7,505 nucleotides of DNA from Candidatus Delongbacteria bacterium (lineage in GTDB: Bacteria; Bacteroidota; Bacteroidia; Bacteroidales; ML635J-15), in the NCBI GenBank assembly GCA_027858215.1, contig JAQIDD010000175.1, positions 1-7,505 on the forward strand. The letters run 5' to 3'. The notes beneath the pieces are model-generated. The model did not search any database, was not told where the DNA came from, and worked only from the letters and a program-made list of their open reading frames with translations. Both the position numbers and the translations under genes were made by a program. Shown in pieces: positions 1-7,505 of the stretch (positions within the stretch are counted from its first letter, which is position 1; every line of letters begins with the position of its first letter).

Positions 1-3000
1 GTATTGAAGGTGTACATCCCAAAATTATCATTTTCAGGATCCTCAAAAGCCAATTCTCCAAACCTTTGGAAATAGGGAGTAGCAACCCTGATGCGTATTT
101 TCACATCCGTTTCGAGCAAATCATATCCCTGGTTGAGGTAAGGTAATGATGTCCACATGGCACCACTAAGTGCCCAACGCTTATACATAATGCTTTGTTG
201 TTCTTCATATAGCAACATCATATCGTGTATCCACTTGCACGAATCATAAGCAGGCGTTGAAATTTCGGGATTTTGCACGTAATTGGTATGGCCAAAAACG
301 TAGATGTAATGTTTGCCGCCAAAGAGTGGGCCGTTAAGATTATAAATGCCTTCTGAGGGGTTCCATATCATATCATCACCGTTTTCTCCTTTAAGCCATG
401 AATCTTCACCGAAGGCCATATTGAGGCGCTCGCCGGTTCTCACATCAATGGCATATCCGGGGAACCAACCCAAGCCATGTGTGGTATCGCCCGGAATGGG
501 GTCCCCGTTTTTATCAACGGATGGTGATTGTCTCAGGTCAAAACGGAGAGCATTGCCTTCTGAAAGGTAATTTACCAATGGGTTTACTTGTGTTTGGTAA
601 CCGTTAGCATTCGTTGTCCATTCGTTTTCACACATTTCAAGTACCACACATCTAGTCCATTTGGATTTATCGTCGGTAATTACAACATCAACACTGGATA
701 ACAGCCCGTATTTGTCAATGTTCATCTGTGATCTGTCATAATTAGGTCCGTACTTGAATCTGGACGTAAGGTAAACCGGTCCCCAGGTACCACCGAGAAT
801 TTTTTCGTAGTATTCATCCGGATCCATGCCCAGGTAATCATTGTAATTTGGGTTTGGGTTATCTATAGCTCCATCGGTATATGTACCTACCCTGATCCAG
901 TTGTAAGGATCCAAATTATCACCATCGGGGATGAATGACAACCATGGCCTGGTGGGATCTGAAAATTCTATGCTAGCTTCGAGGGAACCATTCCGGTTAT
1001 CATTTTGATTTTTATAAGCAGGCGGATAAACCTGGGAAATGGAAATGCTTAAACCAAGGTCAAGCAACAATTGATCAGTTTTAGTTTTGTTTATCGGATA
1101 ATGTGAGTGAATTGTGTCATTGGTTGCATTGTTGATCATAATCCAGTCAGCACCGTCTTCCAGTAAACCGTAATAATTAGCGGATGCGTTATGAAATTTC
1201 AACGTATATGAACCATCGGGCACATTTAAAGGATCAATTACCCGTATATTGATTGGTCCTTTGCCATTTTCATAGGTTGGTGTAAAATCTTTCCAGGGAG
1301 AACCGCTCAAGATGGTTTCAACGGATTCATCTTTCAGATCCAATACATAGTTCCCGTTTCCATACCCTTCAATCTGGGTAATTTCAGGTCCATAGCCATA
1401 TTCTGCCTGCATTTCAGTTCCATCCTCAGCAGGTTCTGTAAAATGCGGCATTGCTGTGTATTTTTCAATGTTATTACGACCGGCCAGGTATGGTTTTTTC
1501 AAGCCATTGAATGTGGATGGTATTTGCTGGTCATAAGCCTCCGTTATGTTATAACCATAAGCAATGGCTGTATAATGATAGGTTCTGTGATTTATGAGCC
1601 GTTTATCTCCACTGGCAAAACGGTCTTCAGTAATCACAAAGCTGTGTTCAATGCCTGAATTTTCTCCATTGACCATTTCCAGTGGTTCATTGGCGCCCAG
1701 TTCGTCTGACCAGTAAAAATTGACCAGCTGAGACACATCGTCTTTGATATCAGACTGGTAAATTTCGCGGACAAGGTCTTTATTATGACGGTCAGTGACA
1801 CCAGCTGATTCATTTTTCAACTGAAATACCTGGTATCCCTGGAATCTGTAATACTCATCACAAGGATCAAGATCACCACCACAAATGATAGAATTGTCTT
1901 CTTCTTTGTATTTTTCTAGATAGTTGTTCGAATTTTCTTTGTTATAAATGTGGAAAATCAGTTTTTTATCCAGCTCAACAATATTCAATTCCGGTGCATC
2001 CGGTCCGTTGAGTACACGGAAACAATTTTCAAATAAGGTTTGTGCTTTATCATCGGCTTTTCTTACAGCTTCAACTGAAGCCCAGGGGCCACCGGAACTT
2101 GCCCTGGCATACACAGCACCTGCAGTGATATCGTTAACAGCACCGGGTTGCAGTGTAAAAGGCCCTGCAGATTGCACGAACCTCCTGTCATAAGGTGTAT
2201 TGTCTTCGGTTTCTTCAGACCAGTCGGGCATAACTTCACCATCTTGTCCCCATCCGCAAATGTCGGTAGTGGGGTTACCGGGGAACATAAAATCTGTTGA
2301 GGTGCTTGTTGCCCCTGATGAAGACGAATGACCTGTTCCTCCATACAACAATGGGGAACCGTCTTTCCAGTATCCTGTCATGAAATTGTAATAATCGATG
2401 GCATCCTGCGGGTCTGTTGTAGCAGGGTTATCACCACCACCGGTATTGTTAAAATACAAAAATCGACGCATGCCCCAGCGCTCATTATCTATGGTACCAT
2501 CTTCAAAGTTAAGGCCATTGATGTTTCCATTGAGGATATCGCCCATGTTGCAATTTAATTCAGGCAAACCATTTACAGTGTCATAGCTTGTGGAATTGTC
2601 TTTTCCATCGGGATCCTGGTAAGGGCCTTCAAAAAAGTCAATCCCAATTGCAGGTGGTTGTTCGCCATACCCGGGGCTGGCCCCGTCATCTTCATCCACA
2701 TTGTCACCATTGTACAAATACCCCAATCCTCTTTTAACATCACATCCGACATAATCATCCTGTGGACCACCAAGATCAGCATCTGTCCATACACCGAAAT
2801 AGGTATCATACAAGGTATATGTTGATCTGTTGATCAGGTTGTAATTATAAAATGTCATGTCATTCAGTTCATCATTGGTTGAGAATGCAAAAGCCTGTGC
2901 CCTGATTTCCATACCAATGGCATCGCCTCCGGTTTCAGTATGTATATTGCCTTTGTCATTATACACCCACCACAAGGTAGAGTCACCATAAATTTTCGCT

Positions 3001-3725
3001 ACCCTGTCACGGGGCCTGACACAATTCGGATCATCGGTTATTCCCTGGTCAGGATATTCATAATATGGAAAATCACCGTCGTAGGGATTGTAATATCCAT
3101 CGCCATTGTAATCCCAAAAAGGTGCAAGGTAGTATGCATAACCACCGGCAGGGCCGTGAGCAGGCCAGTTAAGGATTTCTTCCGGGATGGTATAGGTAGG
3201 ATACTCATCAGCGGTATTGCATTCAGGATCCTGCTGGCAATCAAACCAGGCTCTGAATTCATCCACCATGTATTTACCCATGGGATAATGCTTGTCATAT
3301 TCCTGACAAACCTCAAAAGAAACACTGGAAATTTCAGGGCCAGTGGCAATCAGCGGGCCAGTCCAGTAATCAATACCGACCTGACGATAACGCACAGCAG
3401 CGAGTTTTAATTGCCCGTTTGCATCCAGGCCACCCATCCATATACCACCACAGAACAGGGCATTTGGTCCGTTTCCTGATTCGGTGGCCGGAACTTCATA
3501 ACTGGGAGCACCTTGCAAATCCCACCACATATCACCACCGGTGTGTATGAGCGTACGTACATTGTTTACATACAATTCAGTTGATGTTTTTCCGGGTTCG
3601 CAGCCTGCTGCTCTGGTAGCTTTTTGTTCTGATCTCGGCTTGTCAGCAGGATTGACATCAGCCAATGTCTGCATTGTTAACAAACTTAAAACACTGATTC
3701 CGATTAATAATTTAAGGCTTTTCAT
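1..3725 (-). CDS. Large exported protein of unknown function, probable T9SS cargo; 3' end cut off by window edge
   Basis: An uninterrupted frame runs from ATG at 3725-3723 to the left edge: 1241 codons and no stop, so the protein is incomplete at its C-terminus. Residues 1-22 form a signal peptide (basic MKSLK, then a hydrophobic core) with likely cleavage after TLA, so it leaves the cytoplasm. Segments seen: GGIWMGGLD at 93-101; YWTGPL at 120-125; an EF-hand-like loop at 205-216; an Asp/Gly/Cys-rich block around 313-348 (WTDAD, DDYVGCDVKRGLGYLYNGD), followed by PPAIGIDFFEGP; a fibronectin-III-like region at about 572-720, opening with NGPDAPEL and closing with YHYTAIAYGYN; and a beta-rich segment at about 784-843 (PINIRVIDPLNVPDGSYTL). 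No catalytic motif is recognised. I recall similar uncharacterised Bacteroidota proteins annotated as T9SS sorting-domain proteins, whose C-terminal domain would lie beyond position 1. This is memory, not shown here. It starts 34 bases after the receptor gene and is probably co-transcribed. The reading frame is very secure; the function is unknown. Confidence 0.9.
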   Translation of the reverse strand, partial: MKSLKLLIGISVLSLLTMQTLADVNPADKPRSEQKATRAAGCEPGKTSTELYVNNVRTLIHTGGDMWWDLQGAPSYEVPATESGNGPNALFCGGIWMGGLDANGQLKLAAVRYRQVGIDYWTGPLIATGPEISSVSFEVCQEYDKHYPMGKYMVDEFRAWFDCQQDPECNTADEYPTYTIPEEILNWPAHGPAGGYAYYLAPFWDYNGDGYYNPYDGDFPYYEYPDQGITDDPNCVRPRDRVAKIYGDSTLWWVYNDKGNIHTETGGDAIGMEIRAQAFAFSTNDELNDMTFYNYNLINRSTYTLYDTYFGVWTDADLGGPQDDYVGCDVKRGLGYLYNGDNVDEDDGASPGYGEQPPAIGIDFFEGPYQDPDGKDNSTSYDTVNGLPELNCNMGDILNGNINGLNFEDGTIDNERWGMRRFLYFNNTGGGDNPATTDPQDAIDYYNFMTGYWKDGSPLLYGGTGHSSSSGATSTSTDFMFPGNPTTDICGWGQDGEVMPDWSEETEDNTPYDRRFVQSAGPFTLQPGAVNDITAGAVYARASSGGPWASVEAVRKADDKAQTLFENCFRVLNGPDAPELNIVELDKKLIFHIYNKENSNNYLEKYKEEDNSIICGGDLDPCDEYYRFQGYQVFQLKNESAGVTDRHNKDLVREIYQSDIKDDVSQLVNFYWSDELGANEPLEMVNGENSGIEHSFVITEDRFASGDKRLINHRTYHYTAIAYGYNITEAYDQQIPSTFNGLKKPYLAGRNNIEKYTAMPHFTEPAEDGTEMQAEYGYGPEITQIEGYGNGNYVLDLKDESVETILSGSPWKDFTPTYENGKGPINIRVIDPLNVPDGSYTLKFHNASANYYGLLEDGADWIMINNATNDTIHSHYPINKTKTDQLLLDLGLSISISQVYPPAYKNQNDNRNGSLEASIEFSDPTRPWLSFIPDGDNLDPYNWIRVGTYTDGAIDNPNPNYNDYLGMDPDEYYEKILGGTWGPVYLTSRFKYGPNYDRSQMNIDKYGLLSSVDVVITDDKSKWTRCVVLEMCENEWTTNANGYQTQVNPLVNYLSEGNALRFDLRQSPSVDKNGDPIPGDTTHGLGWFPGYAIDVRTGERLNMAFGEDSWLKGENGDDMIWNPSEGIYNLNGPLFGGKHYIYVFGHTNYVQNPEISTPAYDSCKWIHDMMLLYEEQQSIMYKRWALSGAMWTSLPYLNQGYDLLETDVKIRIRVATPYFQRFGELAFEDPENDNFGMYTFN

Positions 3726-3759
3726 TTTTATGATCGCTTTATAATGTTTTACAAATTAA
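3726..3759 (-). other. Short intergenic gap between receptor and exported protein, consistent with an operon
   Basis: Only 34 bases separate the receptor's TAA (3762-3760) from the ATG of the next gene (3725). The gap is AT-rich, ends in CATAAAA directly before the ATG, and holds neither a GC-rich stem with a T-run nor a clear TTTG/TAnnTTTG pair. This suggests the two genes share a transcript, with translation of the second starting from an A-rich leader. Co-transcription is inferred from spacing only. Confidence 0.6.
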
Positions 3760-6700
3760 TTAAAAACTAAATTGTACACCCAGGCGAATGGTTCTTGGTG
3801 TACTATAATTATAAGGGCTGTTAATGTACATTGCGTAATAGTTACGGTATGCCTCTTCATCCGTTTGTGTGGCAATGGCATCCTGGAAAGCTGAATAAGT
3901 TAAGAATCCATCATCATTGGGATTGCCTGTATAGCCGTAAACATTAAGTACATTTTTTGAATTCAGTAAATTGGAAATTTCCAGATAAACATTCAAATAA
4001 GCGTATTTTGCTTTTGCCCCGGATTCTGAATCCTTGTCTTTCAGTGTCAAACGTACATCCCTGTCAAGGCGCATATTAATTGTCGTACGCCATGGTTTAC
4101 GTGAACCATTCAGTGAGCCAACAAGTTTTCCATCCCTGGGCCTGTTAAGCTGAGAGTAGGGACTACCGGAACCAGCATTTACAACAAAGTTTACTCCGGT
4201 GTTAGCAAGGAAATTGGTATTAAACCATTTTGGGCCTTTATACGGTGTGCCACTGACTTTTCCTCCAAAACGATAATCGAGCGTAACAGCAAAATTGTGT
4301 CGCTGATCAAAATTCAACGGGATGGTTGTTCTCAGGTTAGGTTGATCTGATTTAATTATATCAAGGCCTGATTCGAAAGAGGAACCAGTGCCATTGGCAA
4401 ACTGTAATGTATAAGAAGCTCTCATTGACACGTTACCTGTTCTTCTCAGATCATAGGCAACAGTAAAACCTTTCACAGTTCCAAAATCAATATTACCGTA
4501 TGTATAATAATCCACCGGATAAGCTCCATTGACAGCAATGGCCTGCTGCATATCACGCATTTCTCTGTAATAAGCAGACAGTTTCAGTGAAGAGGTGTTC
4601 CCAAGTTTTTGTTGATAACCAACTTCGTAATCTATTGTTTTTTCAGTGGTCTGATTTGGATTACTGATTGGGTTCTGGTTGATTTGTCTGATGTATAAAT
4701 ATTGTATTGGATTCAACCTGGCATTGTAAGATGGCCGTTTTGATAAAATATCATAATGTGCAAAGAAAAGTGCTTCGTCAGAAATGGGGAATGAGAAGGC
4801 TACACGCGGCATCACGGTGATTTGTGGTTCATAATCCACAAATGCGTTTGTATTCAGTTCGTCATTTTCGAGCAAGTATGGTGTAATGCCTGTAGCACCG
4901 GCTATTTCATTGGGATTTTCAGTTTCAGTTCCCTTGTCATTATACCAGTTGTCGCCGTCACGGAAACCGGTGATACGTGATGGATTTTCAGCATCATTTA
5001 CATACACTACGGCACCATCATTAATGTTTCCCGGAATTTCAGATTCAGTAAGCAGGCCGGCCGGGTCAGATTCCCCAACACGATACGCATCGCTAAAAAT
5101 ATAGGAGTCTCTCAGTACACGCTGGTTAGCATCATACCGATCTACCCTGACTCCAACGTTAAAAATAAGGTCTTTGAATGAGAATTTGTCCTGGATATAT
5201 CCAGCAATGTAGTTTGGTTGAAATGCCGCTATCGGCCGTGTAAGGTTTCCGTATTCATCAGTTTTTGTGAAGAAATCTTCAAAACTGGGATCGTAATCCA
5301 GTTTTTCTCCAGTATGATCATAGCCGTAATAAGAAACGTAAGCGTTCCCCTGGTTGAGCAATTCGCTTGCAGAGAAATATGAAATATCAAATTCATCAGG
5401 GTCATAAGAATCCACATCTATCCACTCAAGGCCATCAACAGGTTTACCTAGGTATTCACGGAATTTCATGTCAAAAAGTGCCTGTTGAGATGCGTTAAAG
5501 AGCCTGGAGTAATTGATGGTATCCTGGAAAACCCCATTTGCATCATACACAGGATTTGGATTGGAAAGGTCACGTTCCATAATGTGCTTATTCATCAGAT
5601 CTTCGGCAAGTCCCCAAAGTCCAAAAGGAGCCAGTCCAAAATAATTATCTTTTCGTTGTTCAAATTCGAATCCCAGTGTGAGCTCATGATCATTTATGTC
5701 TGCCACACCATTGGCTGCCACACGCATTTGGTTGGCATCGGATTTTGAGTAGGAAGTGTAAGGTACACCAGGTGATGTGTATAATCCTGCGATATTTCCA
5801 GGGCCTGATCCATTCAACAAACCACCATTTTGAATAATGGTGTTCCTGTCAATGTAATATTGATCACCGACAATGTCAAAAAACTGTTCAGAATAGGTTG
5901 ACAACTCCGGATTTTTTGTCCCTGGTGAAAAAGAATCAATTCTGTAAAAGTAGGTCTCATGAATCCATCCTTCGAGATTACTAGCTGTATCAGTTCCCCA
6001 TTGGTAGAATTTTTCGGGAATTGTTTCATATTTTCCAATGTATCCATAATCAAAGAAATTATCTTTATGATCCATATCCTGTGTGGTACTGGATGTTTTT
6101 GAATAATCAACCTGAATGGAATAATAAGCATTTTTGATCAGGCGTTGTTCTGGTTCTTCTCCTTCTTCCGGAGGTGGTGTCTGGAATTTTTGAGTTAACC
6201 TTCCATATACCCGCCAGTTATTATATATTTGCTGGCCATTGTTTTCTGAATTAAACAACGAATTGGCATAGCTATAGATTCGTTGATTTCTGTAGTCCAT
6301 GGTTCCACCAAACGTCAGGTTCAGATTTTTGATGGGTTGAAAATCCAGCTTTCCAGCGAGGTTTAATTTCATTCTTTCAGCATTGGGACGTGTATCAATA
6401 TTCTTAAAAGCATCTTCTCTCAAAAACTCAGCATTCTGATAAATAATCGGAAGTCCTGCTTCTGTTGGTATAACCCTAAGGGGGGCATCTGCGATTTCAT
6501 CCCTGATATCATCTTCAGATACCCATGTTCCGATTGCGGATGGGTTTCCGTCTTTTATATATTCCAGCTCACTGGAAATAAGGAATCCTGCTACTGTGCG
6601 TTGTCTGTCAGTTCCAGCTTCTTTTGTGCGGTAAATAGGTCCGGATATCATCAATCCACCCAGGTTATAACCATATGGGTCAAGGAATTGAGATGTTACT

Positions 6701-7404
6701 ACTTCAGCGCCGCCAAAATATTTACTTGTTGGTCCTTTTGTAGTAACACTAATGATACCACCGGTAGCATCTCCATATTTGGCAGCTATACCACCAGTTA
6801 CCACCGATATTTGTTCGATGGCAGATTTAGGTACAGCATTTGTGCCTCGTACTTTTACACCATCTACATAATAAACAGTAGCTTCAGAACGTGCGCCACG
6901 AATACTACCAACTTCACCATCTTCAGAATACACACCACCAACTGTTGTGGCAATAGCGTCAGCCGAACGTCCAGGCATTTTAGCGATATCGTCTGCAGTA
7001 ACTGTTCCACCTGATTGGGTCTGGTCTTTCTTAATCAGCGGTACTTTATATTCTTTTATCTCTACTTCTTCCAGTACTTCAGCGGATGCTTTCAGTTCAA
7101 AATCCTGAAAGGTGATATTACCAGCCTGAATTTGCACATTATTATATTGCAATGCGGCATATCCGACGTATGAAGCTTTTACGGTATATTTGCCTGCTGG
7201 TATGGGTTTTATCTGGTATTGACCGTCAAAATCCGTCATCCCTCCGGTTACTATGTTTCCATTTTCTTCGATACTCACATTGGCAAAGGGTATCGGTTCT
7301 CCGGTTTCTCCATCAAGGACTTTCCCTTTTAGTGTTCCGGATTGTGCGAAAGCACCTGTACTGATTACAAGTGCTGTTAAACCAATAATTAATCTCCGTA
7401 GCAT
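3760..7404 (-). CDS. TonB-dependent outer-membrane receptor with N-terminal carboxypeptidase-regulatory-like domain (non-SusC type)
   Basis: A 1214-residue outer-membrane beta-barrel, predicted to import a substrate (unknown here) using TonB-ExbBD energy. Residues 1-20 are a signal peptide (MLRRLIIGLT..., cleavage after AFA). Residues about 22-105 form a CarboxypepD_reg-like beta-sandwich (GTLKGKVLDGETGEPIPFANV, then TDFDGQYQIKPIPAGKYTV). A linker with a possible TonB-contact stretch, EEVEIKEYKVPLIKKD (112-127), leads into the plug (about 128-225). The plug has KMPGRSADAIATTVGGV, SIRGARSEATVYYVDG and YGDATGGIISVTTKG, which match the usual plug motifs IRG...DGV and YG..A.GG.I...TK. The remaining ~985 residues are alternating aromatic strands and long polar loops, longer than a typical barrel, ending in QFSF with the terminal Phe expected for BAM recognition. 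The start is set at ATG 7404 because it gives a clean signal peptide; an in-frame TTG at 7491 would add 29 residues ahead of it and lies inside the predicted promoter. It is complete with no frameshift. The substrate cannot be inferred. Confidence 0.95.
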   Translation of the reverse strand: MLRRLIIGLTALVISTGAFAQSGTLKGKVLDGETGEPIPFANVSIEENGNIVTGGMTDFDGQYQIKPIPAGKYTVKASYVGYAALQYNNVQIQAGNITFQDFELKASAEVLEEVEIKEYKVPLIKKDQTQSGGTVTADDIAKMPGRSADAIATTVGGVYSEDGEVGSIRGARSEATVYYVDGVKVRGTNAVPKSAIEQISVVTGGIAAKYGDATGGIISVTTKGPTSKYFGGAEVVTSQFLDPYGYNLGGLMISGPIYRTKEAGTDRQRTVAGFLISSELEYIKDGNPSAIGTWVSEDDIRDEIADAPLRVIPTEAGLPIIYQNAEFLREDAFKNIDTRPNAERMKLNLAGKLDFQPIKNLNLTFGGTMDYRNQRIYSYANSLFNSENNGQQIYNNWRVYGRLTQKFQTPPPEEGEEPEQRLIKNAYYSIQVDYSKTSSTTQDMDHKDNFFDYGYIGKYETIPEKFYQWGTDTASNLEGWIHETYFYRIDSFSPGTKNPELSTYSEQFFDIVGDQYYIDRNTIIQNGGLLNGSGPGNIAGLYTSPGVPYTSYSKSDANQMRVAANGVADINDHELTLGFEFEQRKDNYFGLAPFGLWGLAEDLMNKHIMERDLSNPNPVYDANGVFQDTINYSRLFNASQQALFDMKFREYLGKPVDGLEWIDVDSYDPDEFDISYFSASELLNQGNAYVSYYGYDHTGEKLDYDPSFEDFFTKTDEYGNLTRPIAAFQPNYIAGYIQDKFSFKDLIFNVGVRVDRYDANQRVLRDSYIFSDAYRVGESDPAGLLTESEIPGNINDGAVVYVNDAENPSRITGFRDGDNWYNDKGTETENPNEIAGATGITPYLLENDELNTNAFVDYEPQITVMPRVAFSFPISDEALFFAHYDILSKRPSYNARLNPIQYLYIRQINQNPISNPNQTTEKTIDYEVGYQQKLGNTSSLKLSAYYREMRDMQQAIAVNGAYPVDYYTYGNIDFGTVKGFTVAYDLRRTGNVSMRASYTLQFANGTGSSFESGLDIIKSDQPNLRTTIPLNFDQRHNFAVTLDYRFGGKVSGTPYKGPKWFNTNFLANTGVNFVVNAGSGSPYSQLNRPRDGKLVGSLNGSRKPWRTTINMRLDRDVRLTLKDKDSESGAKAKYAYLNVYLEISNLLNSKNVLNVYGYTGNPNDDGFLTYSAFQDAIATQTDEEAYRNYYAMYINSPYNYSTPRTIRLGVQFSF

Positions 7405-7469
7405 AGTTCTATCTTTAGTGTTCTTTTTTAATTTACTTAACCCAATTAGTTTATTTATTAAATAAAGCG
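7405..7469 (-). other. AT-rich 5' leader of the receptor gene, no Shine-Dalgarno
   Basis: The stretch just before the ATG reads AAAAAAGAACACTAAAGATA and then GAACT on the minus strand. No GGAGG-like sequence sits at the right distance. A-rich leaders without Shine-Dalgarno pairing are normal in Bacteroidota and support both the taxonomic call and the ATG at 7404. I see no convincing riboswitch or strong hairpin. Confidence 0.5.
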
Positions 7470-7500
7470 TAAATATAATGTCCAAAATCAAACGAGCAAA
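7470..7500 (-). promoter_or_regulatory. Putative Bacteroidota-type promoter for the receptor gene
   Basis: Reading the minus strand, TTTG at 7500-7497 is followed by 19 bases and then TATATTTA at 7477-7470. The Bacteroidota housekeeping consensus is TTTG at -33, about 19-21 bases, then TAnnTTTG at -7. Seven of the eight positions in the -7 box fit, counting the two free ones; only the last base (A for G) differs. Transcription would start near 7463-7465, giving a leader of about 60 bases. The region is AT-rich, so a chance match is possible. Confidence 0.5.
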
Positions 7501-7505
7501 ATAAA

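Noticed and set aside
2940..3410. A 156-codon plus-strand ORF rich in Ile/Val.
   Set aside because: It lies antisense and wholly inside the exported-protein gene. Its hydrophobic look comes from complementing Asp/Asn/Tyr codons, and it shows no recognisable domain.
1..3725. Reading the exported protein as a SusD-like lipoprotein.
   Set aside because: There is no lipobox Cys after the signal peptide, it is more than twice the usual SusD length, and the sequence looks beta-rich rather than helical.
3726..3759. A transcription terminator between the two genes.
   Set aside because: No GC-rich inverted repeat followed by a T-run is present in the 34-base gap.
6601..7014. A 137-codon plus-strand ORF rich in Ser/Thr/Cys.
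   Set aside because: It is antisense to the well-supported receptor plug, low in complexity and without a plausible product.
7405..7491. A longer receptor reading frame from TTG at 7491, adding 29 residues.
   Set aside because: The extra residues place a second hydrophobic stretch before a clean signal peptide, and the TTG falls within the predicted promoter. ATG at 7404 is the better start.

Overview
The window looks like a chromosomal fragment from a member of the Bacteroidota. Three things point there: a TonB-dependent receptor with an N-terminal carboxypeptidase-D-regulatory-like domain, genes with AT-rich leaders and no Shine-Dalgarno sequence, and a promoter-like element of the TTTG-N19-TAnnTTTG type. 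Base composition is moderately AT-rich and looks uniform across both genes. Species, habitat and mobile origin cannot be read from the sequence.

Layout: everything is on the minus strand, as two very long genes in a row that fill almost the whole window. From right to left: a promoter-like element and short leader (about 7405-7500); a complete 1214-residue outer-membrane TonB-dependent receptor (7404 down to 3760); a 34-base gap (3726-3759); then a giant secreted protein starting at 3725 and running without a stop off the left edge of the window (1241 codons visible). The second gene is easy to miss because its stop codon lies outside the window. It explains the whole left half, where the other frames hold only short unrelated ORFs. 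There is no gene-free stretch over 100 bases, and I see no RNA genes, CRISPR arrays, insertion sequences or long repeats.

How they may work together: the close spacing, shared strand and lack of a terminator suggest one operon. The receptor is not of the SusC type and the partner does not resemble SusD, so this is not a standard polysaccharide utilisation locus. The partner has a signal peptide, aromatic- and Asp/Asn/Gly-rich extracellular-type sequence, an EF-hand-like loop and a fibronectin-III-like segment. From memory, relatives of this uncharacterised family end in a type IX secretion (T9SS)-type or FlgD-like C-terminal domain; that end is outside the window. The pair is therefore best described as a receptor plus a large surface-exposed or secreted protein of unknown function, which is the most interesting feature here.
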